NCBI GenBank assembly: GCA_040255215.1
Contig: JBDZUM010000076.1
Span: 1 to 20,101 of the forward strand
Length of the DNA: 20,101 nt
Source of the DNA: JAQSWP01 sp040255215
GTDB taxonomy: Bacteria; Pseudomonadota; Alphaproteobacteria; Reyranellales; JAQSWP01
Direction of reading: 5' to 3'
This document shows, piece after piece, positions 6,381 through 13,629 of this stretch. The notes under the pieces are model-generated. The model searched no databases and had not been told where the DNA came from. It saw nothing but the letters and a program-made list of their open reading frames with translations. Made by a program: the position numbers and the translations under genes. The first letter of the stretch is position 1. Every line of letters starts with the position of its first letter.

Positions 6381-8111
6381 ATGGCGCGGTTCGATCGGAT
6401 CATCAAGGGCGGCACGGTTATCGATGGCCAGAGGCTGCCGCGCTTCAAGGCCGATATCGGCATCCGCGACGGGGTGATCGCCGAGATCGGCCATCTCGAT
6501 CCGGCCGATGCCGGCGAGGTCATCGACGCCACCGGCCTCATCGTCGCGCCGGGCTTCATCGACCTGCACACCCATTACGACGCCCAGGTGTTCTGGGACC
6601 CGTATTGCACGCTGTCCTCGTGGCACGGCATCACGTCGGTGGTGATCGGCAATTGCGGCTTCGGCTTCGCGCCGGTGCAGCCCGAGATGCGCGAACGCTC
6701 CATGCTGTCGATGACGCGCGTCGAGGCCATTCCGCTGGCCTCGATGCGCGAAGGCATGCCGTGGGACTGGGTGACCTTCCCAGAATTCCTCGACAGCGTC
6801 GAACGCACGCCCAAGGCGATGAACATCCTGCCCTACATGCCGATCGGGCCGCTGCTGATCTGGGTCATGGGCTTCGAGGCCGCCAAGGCCGGCAAGATGC
6901 CGAGCGACGCCGAACATGCCGAAATGTGCCGCCTGCTCAACGAGGCGATGGATGCCGGCGCCTGCGGCTGGTCGGCGCAGCGCATGCTGCCGACGGGTCC
7001 GGCCGCCGTGCAGCGAGACTTCGACGGCTCGCCGATGCCGACCGACGTGATGCACGACGAGACCTGCCGCGAATTCGCCAAGGTGCTGCGCCGGCGCAAC
7101 GAGGGCTTCATGCAGATGCTGCTAGTCTCCGGCGACAACGCCAAGGACCAGCGCTTCTACGAGGAAATGGCCGAAATCTCCGGCCGTCCCATCGTGATGA
7201 ACGTGGTGCAGGCCTTCGACGCTCGTCCCGAGATCCATCGTCGCGTGCTGGCGTGGCTGAAATCCTGCCGCGAGCGCGGCATCCGCGTCGTCGGCCAGGG
7301 CCTGACCACCGACGCCGGTTTCAGCTTCACCTTCGAGAACTGGAACCTGTTCGACGATTCGCAGCCCTGGCGCGAGGCCACCACCGGCACGCTGGAAGAG
7401 CGCAAGGCCAAGCTGGCCGATCCCGCCCGCCGCGCCGCGCTGCGCGAGAAGCTGCCGATCACCGCCACCGGCCCGCTGCCGGGCATCGTCATCGTCGGGC
7501 CGCAGCTCGAGAAGAACAAGCAGTGGCTGGACCACACGCTGGCGCTGGCCGGCCAGAAGATGGGCAAGCATCCGGTCGACGTCATGCTCGACATGGCGGT
7601 CGAGGAGGACCTCAAGACCGAGTTCTTCGCCGCGCCGCCCAACGGCAACATCGATTACCTGCGCGAGATCGTCGACGACCCCTACGTGCTGTTCGGCGTG
7701 TCCGATGGCGGCGCCCACACCAAGTTCCTCACCGCCGGCCGCTACCCGACCGAGACGCTGTGCAAGGTGGTGCGCCAGCACAACATGATCACTCTGGAGG
7801 AAGCTCATTGGCGGCTGTCGGCGCTGCCGGCGCAGGTTGCGGGCTTCGCCGATCGCGGCGTGCTGGTCAAGGGCGCGCCGGCCGACATCGTCGTCTACGA
7901 CTTCGAGAACCTGAAAGTTCTGGGCGAGGAGATCGCCCACGACCTGCCCGGTGGCGAATGGCGCCGTATCCAGCGCGCCAGCGGCTATCGCTACGTGCTG
8001 GTCAATGGCGAGGTGACGATCGAGAACGACCAGCAGACCGGCCGCCATTCGGGCCTGCTGCTGCGACATGGCACCGGAGCGCGGCAGCCGCAGCGCCAGG
8101 CGGCCGAATGA
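6381..8111 (+). CDS. Amidohydrolase family protein, D-aminoacylase-like (N-acyl-D-amino-acid deacylase group)
   Basis: The protein has 576 residues from the ATG at 6381, with GGAGGG seven bases upstream (a TTG at 6369 is less likely). N-terminal strands 'RIIKGGTVIDGQ' and a C-terminal 'GAPADIVVYDFENL' form the usual small beta-sandwich around a metal-dependent TIM barrel. Visible metal-site residues are His63 and His65 in 'DLHTHYDAQ', Cys92 in 'GNCGFGFAP' (the bridging Cys of D-aminoacylase) and Asp442 in 'GVSDGGAHTKF'. Where D-aminoacylase has two further histidines (His220, His250), this protein reads about 'GFMQMLL' (Gln245) and 'IVMNVVQ' (Asn274), so those ligands seem to be missing. It belongs to a large, mostly uncharacterised branch annotated as amidohydrolase or D-aminoacylase, and its substrate is unknown. 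Its stop overlaps the tetR start (ATGA). Confidence 0.85.
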   Translation: MARFDRIIKGGTVIDGQRLPRFKADIGIRDGVIAEIGHLDPADAGEVIDATGLIVAPGFIDLHTHYDAQVFWDPYCTLSSWHGITSVVIGNCGFGFAPVQPEMRERSMLSMTRVEAIPLASMREGMPWDWVTFPEFLDSVERTPKAMNILPYMPIGPLLIWVMGFEAAKAGKMPSDAEHAEMCRLLNEAMDAGACGWSAQRMLPTGPAAVQRDFDGSPMPTDVMHDETCREFAKVLRRRNEGFMQMLLVSGDNAKDQRFYEEMAEISGRPIVMNVVQAFDARPEIHRRVLAWLKSCRERGIRVVGQGLTTDAGFSFTFENWNLFDDSQPWREATTGTLEERKAKLADPARRAALREKLPITATGPLPGIVIVGPQLEKNKQWLDHTLALAGQKMGKHPVDVMLDMAVEEDLKTEFFAAPPNGNIDYLREIVDDPYVLFGVSDGGAHTKFLTAGRYPTETLCKVVRQHNMITLEEAHWRLSALPAQVAGFADRGVLVKGAPADIVVYDFENLKVLGEEIAHDLPGGEWRRIQRASGYRYVLVNGEVTIENDQQTGRHSGLLLRHGTGARQPQRQAAE

Positions 8112-8734
8112 ACGCGCCGGCCCGTCCGGGGCGGGCGCGCGCCGAAAGCGCGTCCGCCAGCCAGGAGGCGGTGCTGCTGGTGGCCCTGAACTGCTTCGTC
8201 GAGCAGGGTTTCCACGGCACGTCGATGCGGGACATCGCCGCCCGCGCCGGCACCTCGATCGCGGCCATCTACTACCACTTCCCGTCCAAGGCGGCGCTGT
8301 TGCGGGCCATCATGACGCGGGTCACCGAGGATCTGCTGGCGGTGCTGGAGCAGGCCCGGGCCGGCATCGGGCGTCGCGAGGACGCGGCGGCGCTGCTGGC
8401 CGCGCTGGTGCGCGCTTATGTGCGCTTCCATACCGAGCGGCGCGAAGAGGCGTTCGTCGGCAATTCCGAACTGCGCAGCCTGCAGGCCGACGATCTGACG
8501 CACGTCATCGCTCTGCGCGACAAGGTCAGCGCCCAGTTCAACGACGCCATCGCTCTGGGGCTCGAGCAGGGCGTGCTGGCCTGCGATCATCCGCGCGAGG
8601 CGGGGCTGGCGGTGATGACGATGTGCACCGCCGTCGCCAACTGGTACCGCCCGGGCGGCCCGGCGACGCCGGAGCAGATCGCCGAGCGCTACGCGACACT
8701 GGCCCTGGCGATGCTTGGGGCGGGGAAGAGCTAG
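8108..8734 (+). CDS. TetR/AcrR family transcriptional regulator
   Basis: This 208-residue protein has an N-terminal DNA-binding domain at about 18-65: 'ALNCFVEQGFHGTSMRDIA' leads into the helix-turn-helix 'ARAGTSIAAIYYHFPSKAAL', the TetR signature. The rest is a helical ligand-binding domain, with 'FHTERREEAFVGNSELRSL' resembling the TetR_C regulators next to acyl-CoA and amide catabolism genes. The ATG overlaps the stop of the amidohydrolase by four bases, so the two are co-translated. The operator-like repeat in front of that operon is its probable target, acting by autorepression. The inducer is unknown. The stop codon shares the four bases CTAG (8731-8734) with the stop of the convergent PRC-barrel gene. 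Confidence 0.92.
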   Translation: MNAPARPGRARAESASASQEAVLLVALNCFVEQGFHGTSMRDIAARAGTSIAAIYYHFPSKAALLRAIMTRVTEDLLAVLEQARAGIGRREDAAALLAALVRAYVRFHTERREEAFVGNSELRSLQADDLTHVIALRDKVSAQFNDAIALGLEQGVLACDHPREAGLAVMTMCTAVANWYRPGGPATPEQIAERYATLALAMLGAGKS

Positions 8735-9189
8735 CGGCCTTCGCGGCTGCGCTGATAGGGCGGCAGGCCGCGCAGGCTGTCGCGGCTGCCTCGCTGCAGT
8801 CGGACATCCGCGCCATTCATGCTCAGCTGCTCCATCGGCACCACGACCTGGCGTGCGCCGATGCCGAGAAATCCGCCGACATCCAGCACCACGCCCTCGA
8901 CCCGCGCATCCGTCGAGATCAGCAGGGCGGCGATGGTGCCGATCGTCTCGTCCTGCTCGTTGCGCACCTTGGCGCCGATCAGGTCGTCGCTGTGGATCGT
9001 GGTGGCGCGGTTGACGGTTTCGTAGGACCGCTTCTCCGCCGGCGCTTCGAGGCCTGGTGTCTGGTTGGTCTGCGGCGGCACGGGCCTTGCCGGGTTGACG
9101 CCTGTCCCCTGCGCCGACGCCATGGGCGTCATCAATGCCATTGCCACGGCTACCGCGCCGCCGAGAAATGCCGGCTCAGTCCTTCGCAT
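8731..9189 (-). CDS. Exported PRC-barrel domain protein
   Basis: The protein has 152 residues from the ATG at 9189-9187, which has GGGAGGA ahead of it on the minus strand. The frame is open further upstream, but that part has no coding character. Residues 1-27 are a signal peptide ('GGAVAVAMALMTPMASAQ'). A Pro/Thr-rich linker follows, and from about 60 a PRC-barrel: 'TTIHSDDLIGAKVRNEQDE', 'IGTIAALLISTDARVEGVVL' and 'VGGFLGIGARQVVVPMEQL', about 30-133 in total with the linker. PRC-barrels occur in photosynthetic reaction centre H subunits, in RimM and in many small exported stress-related proteins of Rhizobiales; the role of the last group is unknown. The short anti-sigma-like gene lies 161 bases upstream on the same strand. 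Confidence 0.88.
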   Translation of the reverse strand: MRRTEPAFLGGAVAVAMALMTPMASAQGTGVNPARPVPPQTNQTPGLEAPAEKRSYETVNRATTIHSDDLIGAKVRNEQDETIGTIAALLISTDARVEGVVLDVGGFLGIGARQVVVPMEQLSMNGADVRLQRGSRDSLRGLPPYQRSREGR

Positions 9190-9350
9190 TCGCAATCCTC
9201 CCGCTTTGCCCGGTTGGGCCGGGTTCGTCGAACGCCAACGCGCGAGCGCGCCGCCGGGTTCCTGTGCGGCGCCGGGGGCATGCAGGTCGGACAATGTACG
9301 GTGGTCGGCGGAACCGGCGTGCCGATCGGAGTCGGCGAGAGCGGCGCGAT

Positions 9351-9692
9351 CTAGCAGTTCTTCTCCGAACAGCCGTCGGCGGCCGCACCGTCGACGGGCG
9401 GCCGCGACGACTGCGGCGCAAGGGCCGTTTGCTCCAGCGCCGTCTCGATGGTCCGCCATATGTCGTGTGCAGGTTCGACGCCGGTAAGCGTTTCGGCCAG
9501 CCGCGCCAGTTCCTCCCGCCGCGCCTGCACCATGCAGGCGAGATCGGGCTCGAGGCGCAGGCGCGCTTCGAAAGCCTGCCGCTGGTCGGGCGGCAGTTCG
9601 TCGAGGACGTATTGCGCCGCCAGCGCCTCGTCGTTCTCGGCGGCCTCGGACGCACTCATGCCGGACAATCGATATGAAAAGTCATCAAGCAT
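9351..9692 (-). CDS. Short RskA-like anti-sigma N-terminal domain protein (no membrane or sensor part)
   Basis: This 113-residue protein begins at the ATG at 9692-9690; a second ATG at 9659 is equally possible, and neither has a clear Shine-Dalgarno sequence. Residues about 20-90 ('AAQYVLDELPPDQRQAFEAR', 'LEPDLACMVQARREELARLA', 'DIWRTIETAL') match the N-terminal zinc-less anti-sigma region of RskA/anti-sigma-K proteins, which usually read 'A.EYVLG.L...ER..FE..L..DP....V..WE..L.PLA......P...W..IE..L'. The typical protein continues into one membrane helix and a C-terminal sensor domain. This one ends about 24 residues later in 'CSEKNC'. No ECF sigma gene adjoins it. It may be a soluble stand-alone inhibitor or a decayed remnant. 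Function is inferred from pattern only. Confidence 0.65.
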   Translation of the reverse strand: MLDDFSYRLSGMSASEAAENDEALAAQYVLDELPPDQRQAFEARLRLEPDLACMVQARREELARLAETLTGVEPAHDIWRTIETALEQTALAPQSSRPPVDGAAADGCSEKNC

Positions 9693-9808
9693 ATGGCGGA
9701 GCGAATATCGCGTGATGCCGTCGACCGGCCAATTCTGAACGCTGTTCGAGAATGAAGCAGGTTCCGGCCGCTTGCAAATGCGGTATCCGCCGCCACGATT
9801 GGGCGTTG

Positions 9809-9841
9809 TCCGGCGCCGCCGGACTGTTTCAATATATGAAA
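9809..9841 (+). promoter_or_regulatory. Two small inverted repeats in the divergent 9693-9887 gap
   Basis: TCCGGC (9809-9814) pairs with GCCGGA (9818-9823). Immediately after it, TTTCA (9827-9831) and TGAAA (9837-9841) flank ATATA. They lie 47-79 bases before the GTG of the secreted serine hydrolase and could be an operator or promoter region. No sigma-70 or ECF consensus can be named with confidence. Confidence 0.25.
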
Positions 9842-9887
9842 ATCAGCGCCGGCCCATGAAACAGGCGCAAACCCGGGAGGAACTGCA

Positions 9888-11153
9888 GTGATTAGGAAAA
9901 AACTTGGCTTCGGTGCCCTGCTGCTTGGTCTTTTTGTCGCAGTTCTAGGACCGGCAGCGGCACAGAATACCGCGGACAAGGCAGGGTTTTCGCCGGAGAG
10001 GCTCGGCCGCATCTCCAGCACGTTGAAGGACGACGTCGCCAAGGGGCAGCTGCCCGGCGCCGTGCTGCTGGTGCAGCGCAAGGGCAAGACGGTGCTGTTC
10101 GAAAGCTATGGCGCGCTCGATCCGCAGACCAAGGCGCCGATGCCGAAGGATGGGATTTTCCGCATCTACTCGATGACCAAGCCGCTGACCTCCGTCGCGG
10201 CGATGATGCTGATGGAGGAGGGGCGGCTGTCGCTGGCCGATCCGGTGGCGAAGTACCTGCCGGCGCTTAAGGAGCTGCAGGTCGGCACCGAAAAGCCGGG
10301 CCCCGACGGCAAGCCCATGCTGGAGACCGCGCCGGCGCGCCGTCCGATGACCGTGCAGGACCTGCTGCGCCATACCTCCGGCATCACCTACGGCTTCTTC
10401 GGCTCGACCCTGGTGAAAAAGGCCTATAGCGACGCCAACCTGTTCGAAGGCGAGTTCGACAATGCCGAGCACGTGGCGCGGCTGGCCAGGCTGCCGCTGC
10501 ATTTCGAACCGGGCACGACCTGGGACTACAGCCACTCGACCGACGTGCTGGGCGCGGTCGTCGAGGTCGTCTCGGGCAAGAAGCTCGACGTTTTCCTCAA
10601 GGAGCGGATCACCGGCCCGCTGGGCATGAAGGACACCGCCTTCCATGTCGAGAACCAGGCCGACTTCAAGCGTGTCGCCGAGCCCTTCGCCAACGATCGC
10701 AGTCTCGGCGGCGGGATCGACTTCTTCGATCCGCGCGTCGCCAACAAGTGGAAATCCGGTGGCGGCGGCATGGTCGGCACGGCCGCCGACTACGCGCGTT
10801 TCCTGCAGATGCTGCTCAACGGCGGCAGCTTCGAGGGCAAGCGCTATCTCTCGCCGCAGACCGTCCACTACATGACGGTCGATCACCTCGGCAGCCTGAT
10901 CAAGCCCGGCCCGTACTACCTGCCGGGCGCCGGCTACGGCTTCGGCCTCGGTTTCGCCGTGCGCCTGGCCGACGGCATCGCGCCTTATAGCGGCAGCGAG
11001 GGCGACTATTACTGGGGCGGCGCCGGCGGCACCTATTTCTGGGTCGACCCGAAGCAGGACATGTTCGTCGTCTTCATGATGCAGTCGCCCAAGCAGCGCG
11101 TGTACTACCGCGCCAAGCTGCGCGACATGGTCTACGGCGCGCTGATGAAGTAG
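9888..11153 (+). CDS. Secreted serine hydrolase, class C beta-lactamase / family VIII esterase-like
   Basis: The protein has 421 residues from the GTG at 9888, preceded by GGGAGG (9875-9880). Residues 1-25 form a signal peptide ('GALLLGLFVAVLGPAAAQ'), so the enzyme is exported, unlike the relative at 4810-6219. Active-site motifs are 'SMTK' at 95-98 (Ser95, Lys98), 'YSH' at 214-216 replacing YxN, and 'WGGAGG' at 376-381 in place of KTG. The phrase 'FRIYSMTKPLTSVAAMMLME' and the late 'WGGAGGTYFWVDP' are typical of the family annotated 'serine hydrolase' or 'beta-lactamase family protein', related to esterases such as EstB. True beta-lactamase activity is unlikely, and the natural substrate is unknown. 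Only three bases separate its stop from that of the convergent gene. Confidence 0.9.
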   Translation: MIRKKLGFGALLLGLFVAVLGPAAAQNTADKAGFSPERLGRISSTLKDDVAKGQLPGAVLLVQRKGKTVLFESYGALDPQTKAPMPKDGIFRIYSMTKPLTSVAAMMLMEEGRLSLADPVAKYLPALKELQVGTEKPGPDGKPMLETAPARRPMTVQDLLRHTSGITYGFFGSTLVKKAYSDANLFEGEFDNAEHVARLARLPLHFEPGTTWDYSHSTDVLGAVVEVVSGKKLDVFLKERITGPLGMKDTAFHVENQADFKRVAEPFANDRSLGGGIDFFDPRVANKWKSGGGGMVGTAADYARFLQMLLNGGSFEGKRYLSPQTVHYMTVDHLGSLIKPGPYYLPGAGYGFGLGFAVRLADGIAPYSGSEGDYYWGGAGGTYFWVDPKQDMFVVFMMQSPKQRVYYRAKLRDMVYGALMK

Positions 11154-11156
11154 GCG

Positions 11157-12239
11157 CTACTTCGTCCGCGGCTGCTTCAGGCCGCTGTCGGGGGGGACGA
11201 GGGCGCCGGCGCGCAGATCGGTGGCGGCGCGGAACACCGCGCGCGCCACGTTGCGCGCCTCCTCGAACAGCGCCGTCTCGTCGTCGAGCTCGGCGTGGCT
11301 GGTGGCGTAGGGCCGGTAGTAGCCGATATAGCGGTCCAGCCGCGACTGCGCGCCGGCGTCGACCAGGCCCATCCAGTCGAGCCAGTCGCACAATGCCCGC
11401 CGCACAGCCCCGGCGCCGGCGACGTCGCCATGGGCGATGACGCCATAGGCGCGGCCGGCCAAATGCTTGGGATAATGCCAGCCCTGCAACTCCAACCGCT
11501 TGGCCTTCTCCGCGTCCTTGCCGCCGGTGCTGGTCGGGTCCGGATTGCCGCCATCGGCGCAGACCAGCCGATCGATCATCAGCTTCATGGCGCTGCTCGC
11601 CTGGTACCAGTGCACGGGCGTCAGCAGTACGACGCCGTGCGCGGCCACCCATTCGCCGTAGATTTCGGCCATCCAGTCGTCGGTCTGGTCGAGCGAATGG
11701 TTGGGATAGCACGAGCATGGCCAGTGGCAGAGCGGCATCGCGGTCGAGACGCAGGCCTTGCAGGGATGGATGCGCTTGCCGTACTCGGAGGTCAGCAGGC
11801 TGAGATCGAGAAAGCTCTCCCTGGCGCCCAGCTCGCGCAGCTCCTCGCGCACCGTCTGCGCCAGCCGCCAGGTCTTGGAAACCTCGCCCGGGCAGGTGCC
11901 GTCGTTGCGGGGCGAGCCGCAGACCACCAGTACGGTCAGCGGCGTCTCCGGCGCGTTGCGCGCCTGCTCCAGGCGCTGCAGCCGGTCATGGGTCTCGCGC
12001 CACTCGCGCGACAGCTGGTAGTCGGGATCGGCGAAGCCCGGCCCCGCGCGATCGTTCACCGGCGCCTTGCGGCCGTCCTGATAGGCTTGCCAGGCGATTT
12101 CCTCGAGCCGGGCGATGGCGTCGCTCTCCGCCGCGAAAGCCGGATCGAAAAAGGCGCGGCGAAAGCGGCGGGCGAACTCCGCGCGCTCCAGCCGGCCGGG
12201 CGCCTGGCCCTTGCGCGGGGCGATATCGGGATCGGGCAT
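11157..12239 (-). CDS. NADPH-dependent FMN reductase / flavodoxin-like oxidoreductase with a cysteine cluster
   Basis: This 360-residue protein has about 100 N-terminal residues, Arg-rich and helical and not part of the flavodoxin fold. A flavodoxin-like FMN_red domain follows: 'LTVLVVCGSPRNDGTC' (101-116, the FMN phosphate loop), 'DDWM' (187-190), 'VVLLTPVHWYQASSAMKLMI' (203-222, flavin-ring contact) and 'GRAYGVIAHGD'. Between the first two lies 'CKACVSTAMPLCHWPCSC', with cysteines 160, 163, 171, 175 and 177, more than the two or three usual in this family. It could reduce quinones or other electrophiles using NAD(P)H and FMN. A metal site at the cysteines is possible but unproven. It is divergent from the small membrane protein and convergent with the serine hydrolase. 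Confidence 0.85.
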   Translation of the reverse strand: MPDPDIAPRKGQAPGRLERAEFARRFRRAFFDPAFAAESDAIARLEEIAWQAYQDGRKAPVNDRAGPGFADPDYQLSREWRETHDRLQRLEQARNAPETPLTVLVVCGSPRNDGTCPGEVSKTWRLAQTVREELRELGARESFLDLSLLTSEYGKRIHPCKACVSTAMPLCHWPCSCYPNHSLDQTDDWMAEIYGEWVAAHGVVLLTPVHWYQASSAMKLMIDRLVCADGGNPDPTSTGGKDAEKAKRLELQGWHYPKHLAGRAYGVIAHGDVAGAGAVRRALCDWLDWMGLVDAGAQSRLDRYIGYYRPYATSHAELDDETALFEEARNVARAVFRAATDLRAGALVPPDSGLKQPRTK

Positions 12240-12322
12240 GGCGGGAAAACGCCTTGTGGCGGCTGCCGTTCCAGGCCCGGGACGGCTGGCGGCGAGGCGG
12301 CCCAGCCCCTATCATCGGGCGC

Positions 12323-12640
12323 ATGGATGCCGCCTTCCGCCTGGTCGACCAGCTCAACCCCCTGAGCGAGGGCAATCTGGTCCTCTATTTCGTGACGGTG
12401 TTCGTTTACGTCTACACCTTCATCGCCATCTGGCTGGCGCGGCACGCTGCCTGGCGGCTGTTCTGCCTGGTGTTCAACCAGCTGTTCTCGTTCGGCGTGT
12501 TCTCCTCCTGGGCGACGGCGGTGGTGATCACCTACGCCTATTGGCGCTATGCGCTGGCGATGGCCGCCTTCGCGCTGGTCTGCGCCCTGGTGCCGCTGCT
12601 GCTGCGCCGACGGCGGGCGCGCCCGGTCTGGCCGCGCTGA
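12323..12640 (+). CDS. Small integral membrane protein, unknown function
   Basis: The protein has 105 residues from the ATG at 12323; an in-frame ATG at 12254 would add 23 residues that look non-coding. Three hydrophobic segments are visible: 'LVLYFVTVFVYVYTFIAIWL' (about 20-39), 'LFCLVFNQLFSFGVFSSW' running on into 'ATAVVITYAYW' (about 46-77), and 'LAMAAFALVCALVPLLL' (about 79-95), followed by a basic tail 'RRRRARPVWPR'. Aromatic residues, especially Phe and Tyr, are abundant. I recognise no family. It is transcribed away from the FMN-reductase-like gene, with 83 bases between the starts, and its stop is seven bases from the stop of egtD, so it is not in the egt operon. Confidence 0.65.
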   Translation: MDAAFRLVDQLNPLSEGNLVLYFVTVFVYVYTFIAIWLARHAAWRLFCLVFNQLFSFGVFSSWATAVVITYAYWRYALAMAAFALVCALVPLLLRRRRARPVWPR

Positions 12641-12647
12641 CGCCGGC

Positions 12648-13628
12648 CTAGGCGGTCGGCGCCGCCAGGTAGTGGATCGAGAACAGTTCCTTGTCGTCGG
12701 TCCACCACGCCTGCGGCTCGAAGCCCGCCTCGCGCGCCAGCGCCTGGAAGCCCTCGATGTCGTACTTGCAGGAATATTCCGAATGCAGCCGCTCGCCCTT
12801 GCGGAAGCGGAAGCGTTCGCCGGCGACGGTGACGGTCTGGTCCTGCAGCGATTCGATGTAGATCTCCACCCGGCCCATCGCCTCGTTGTAGAAGCCGACG
12901 TAGCGGAAGCGCTCGGGGTCGAAATCCGCCGCCAGCTCGCGGTTCATGCGCGCCAGCAGGTTCATGATGAAGGCTTCTGTGATGCCGGCCGCGTCGTTGT
13001 AGGCGGCGTCCAGCACCTTCTTGTCCTTGCGCAGATCGACGCCGATCAGCATGCCGCCGCCCTGCAGCGATTCAGCGGCGCTGCGCAGGAAGCCCTTGGC
13101 ATCCTGCGGTTCGAAATTGCCGATGGTCGAGCCGGGAAAGAAGCCGACCCGCCTGCCGTTCGGCGCCTCGGGCAGGGGCAGCGGGCGGGTGTAATCGGCG
13201 CAGATGCCGGTCACCGCCAGCTCGGGATGGCGACTGGCCAGCCGCGCCGTGGCTTCCATCAACTGCTCGCGCGCGATGTCGACCGCGACATAGGCTTCCG
13301 GCGTCTCCAGCGCGCCCAGCAGCAGCTCGATCTTCTCGCCGGCGCCGGAGCCGTACTCCACCAGATGGCCGCTGGGGCCGATCAGCTCGGCCATCTCCGG
13401 CCCGCGGGCGCGCAGCAGGCCCATCTCGGTGCGCGTCGGATAGTATTCCGGCTGCTCGCAGATGCGCTCGAACAGTTCCGCGCCGCGCGCGTCGTAGAGG
13501 AATTTCGGCGGGATCGCCTTGCGCTCGGCACGCAGCCCGCGCAGGGCGGCGTCGCGGAAGCTTTCCTGGCTCGGCGCCAGATCGACGATGTCGGCGCGGC
13601 TTTCGGTTTCGGGTCGGTCGAGCGGCAT
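12648..13628 (-). CDS. egtD: L-histidine N-alpha-trimethyltransferase EgtD (ergothioneine biosynthesis)
   Basis: EgtD converts histidine to hercynine with three S-adenosylmethionines. The 326-residue protein has the SAM loop 'LVEYGSGAGEKIELLL' (89-104), 'VAVDIAREQL', and the family signature 'GFFPGSTIGNFEP' (162-174). Histidine-binding residues of Mycobacterium smegmatis EgtD (Asn166, Glu282, Ser284) correspond to Asn171, Glu284 and Ser286 here ('LHSEYSCKYD'), and tyrosines 62/63 and 210 fit the known binding tyrosines. Its length matches the 321-residue mycobacterial enzyme. Two starts compete: the ATG at 13628-13626, with AGAGGA eight bases upstream and one base after the egtB stop, and the ATG at 13637-13635, overlapping egtB. 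The first has the better ribosome site. It is translationally coupled to egtB. Confidence 0.95.
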   Translation of the reverse strand: MPLDRPETESRADIVDLAPSQESFRDAALRGLRAERKAIPPKFLYDARGAELFERICEQPEYYPTRTEMGLLRARGPEMAELIGPSGHLVEYGSGAGEKIELLLGALETPEAYVAVDIAREQLMEATARLASRHPELAVTGICADYTRPLPLPEAPNGRRVGFFPGSTIGNFEPQDAKGFLRSAAESLQGGGMLIGVDLRKDKKVLDAAYNDAAGITEAFIMNLLARMNRELAADFDPERFRYVGFYNEAMGRVEIYIESLQDQTVTVAGERFRFRKGERLHSEYSCKYDIEGFQALAREAGFEPQAWWTDDKELFSIHYLAAPTA

Positions 13629-13629
13629 G

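Noticed and set aside
9738..9765. GGAAC...CGTT on the minus strand in front of the RskA-like gene, resembling an EcfG promoter
   Set aside because: The spacer is 19 bases, outside the 16-17 of the consensus, so I do not call it.
9888..11153. True antibiotic-resistance beta-lactamase
   Set aside because: The YxN and KTG motifs are replaced by YSH and WGGAGG, which fits esterase/peptidase relatives rather than AmpC.
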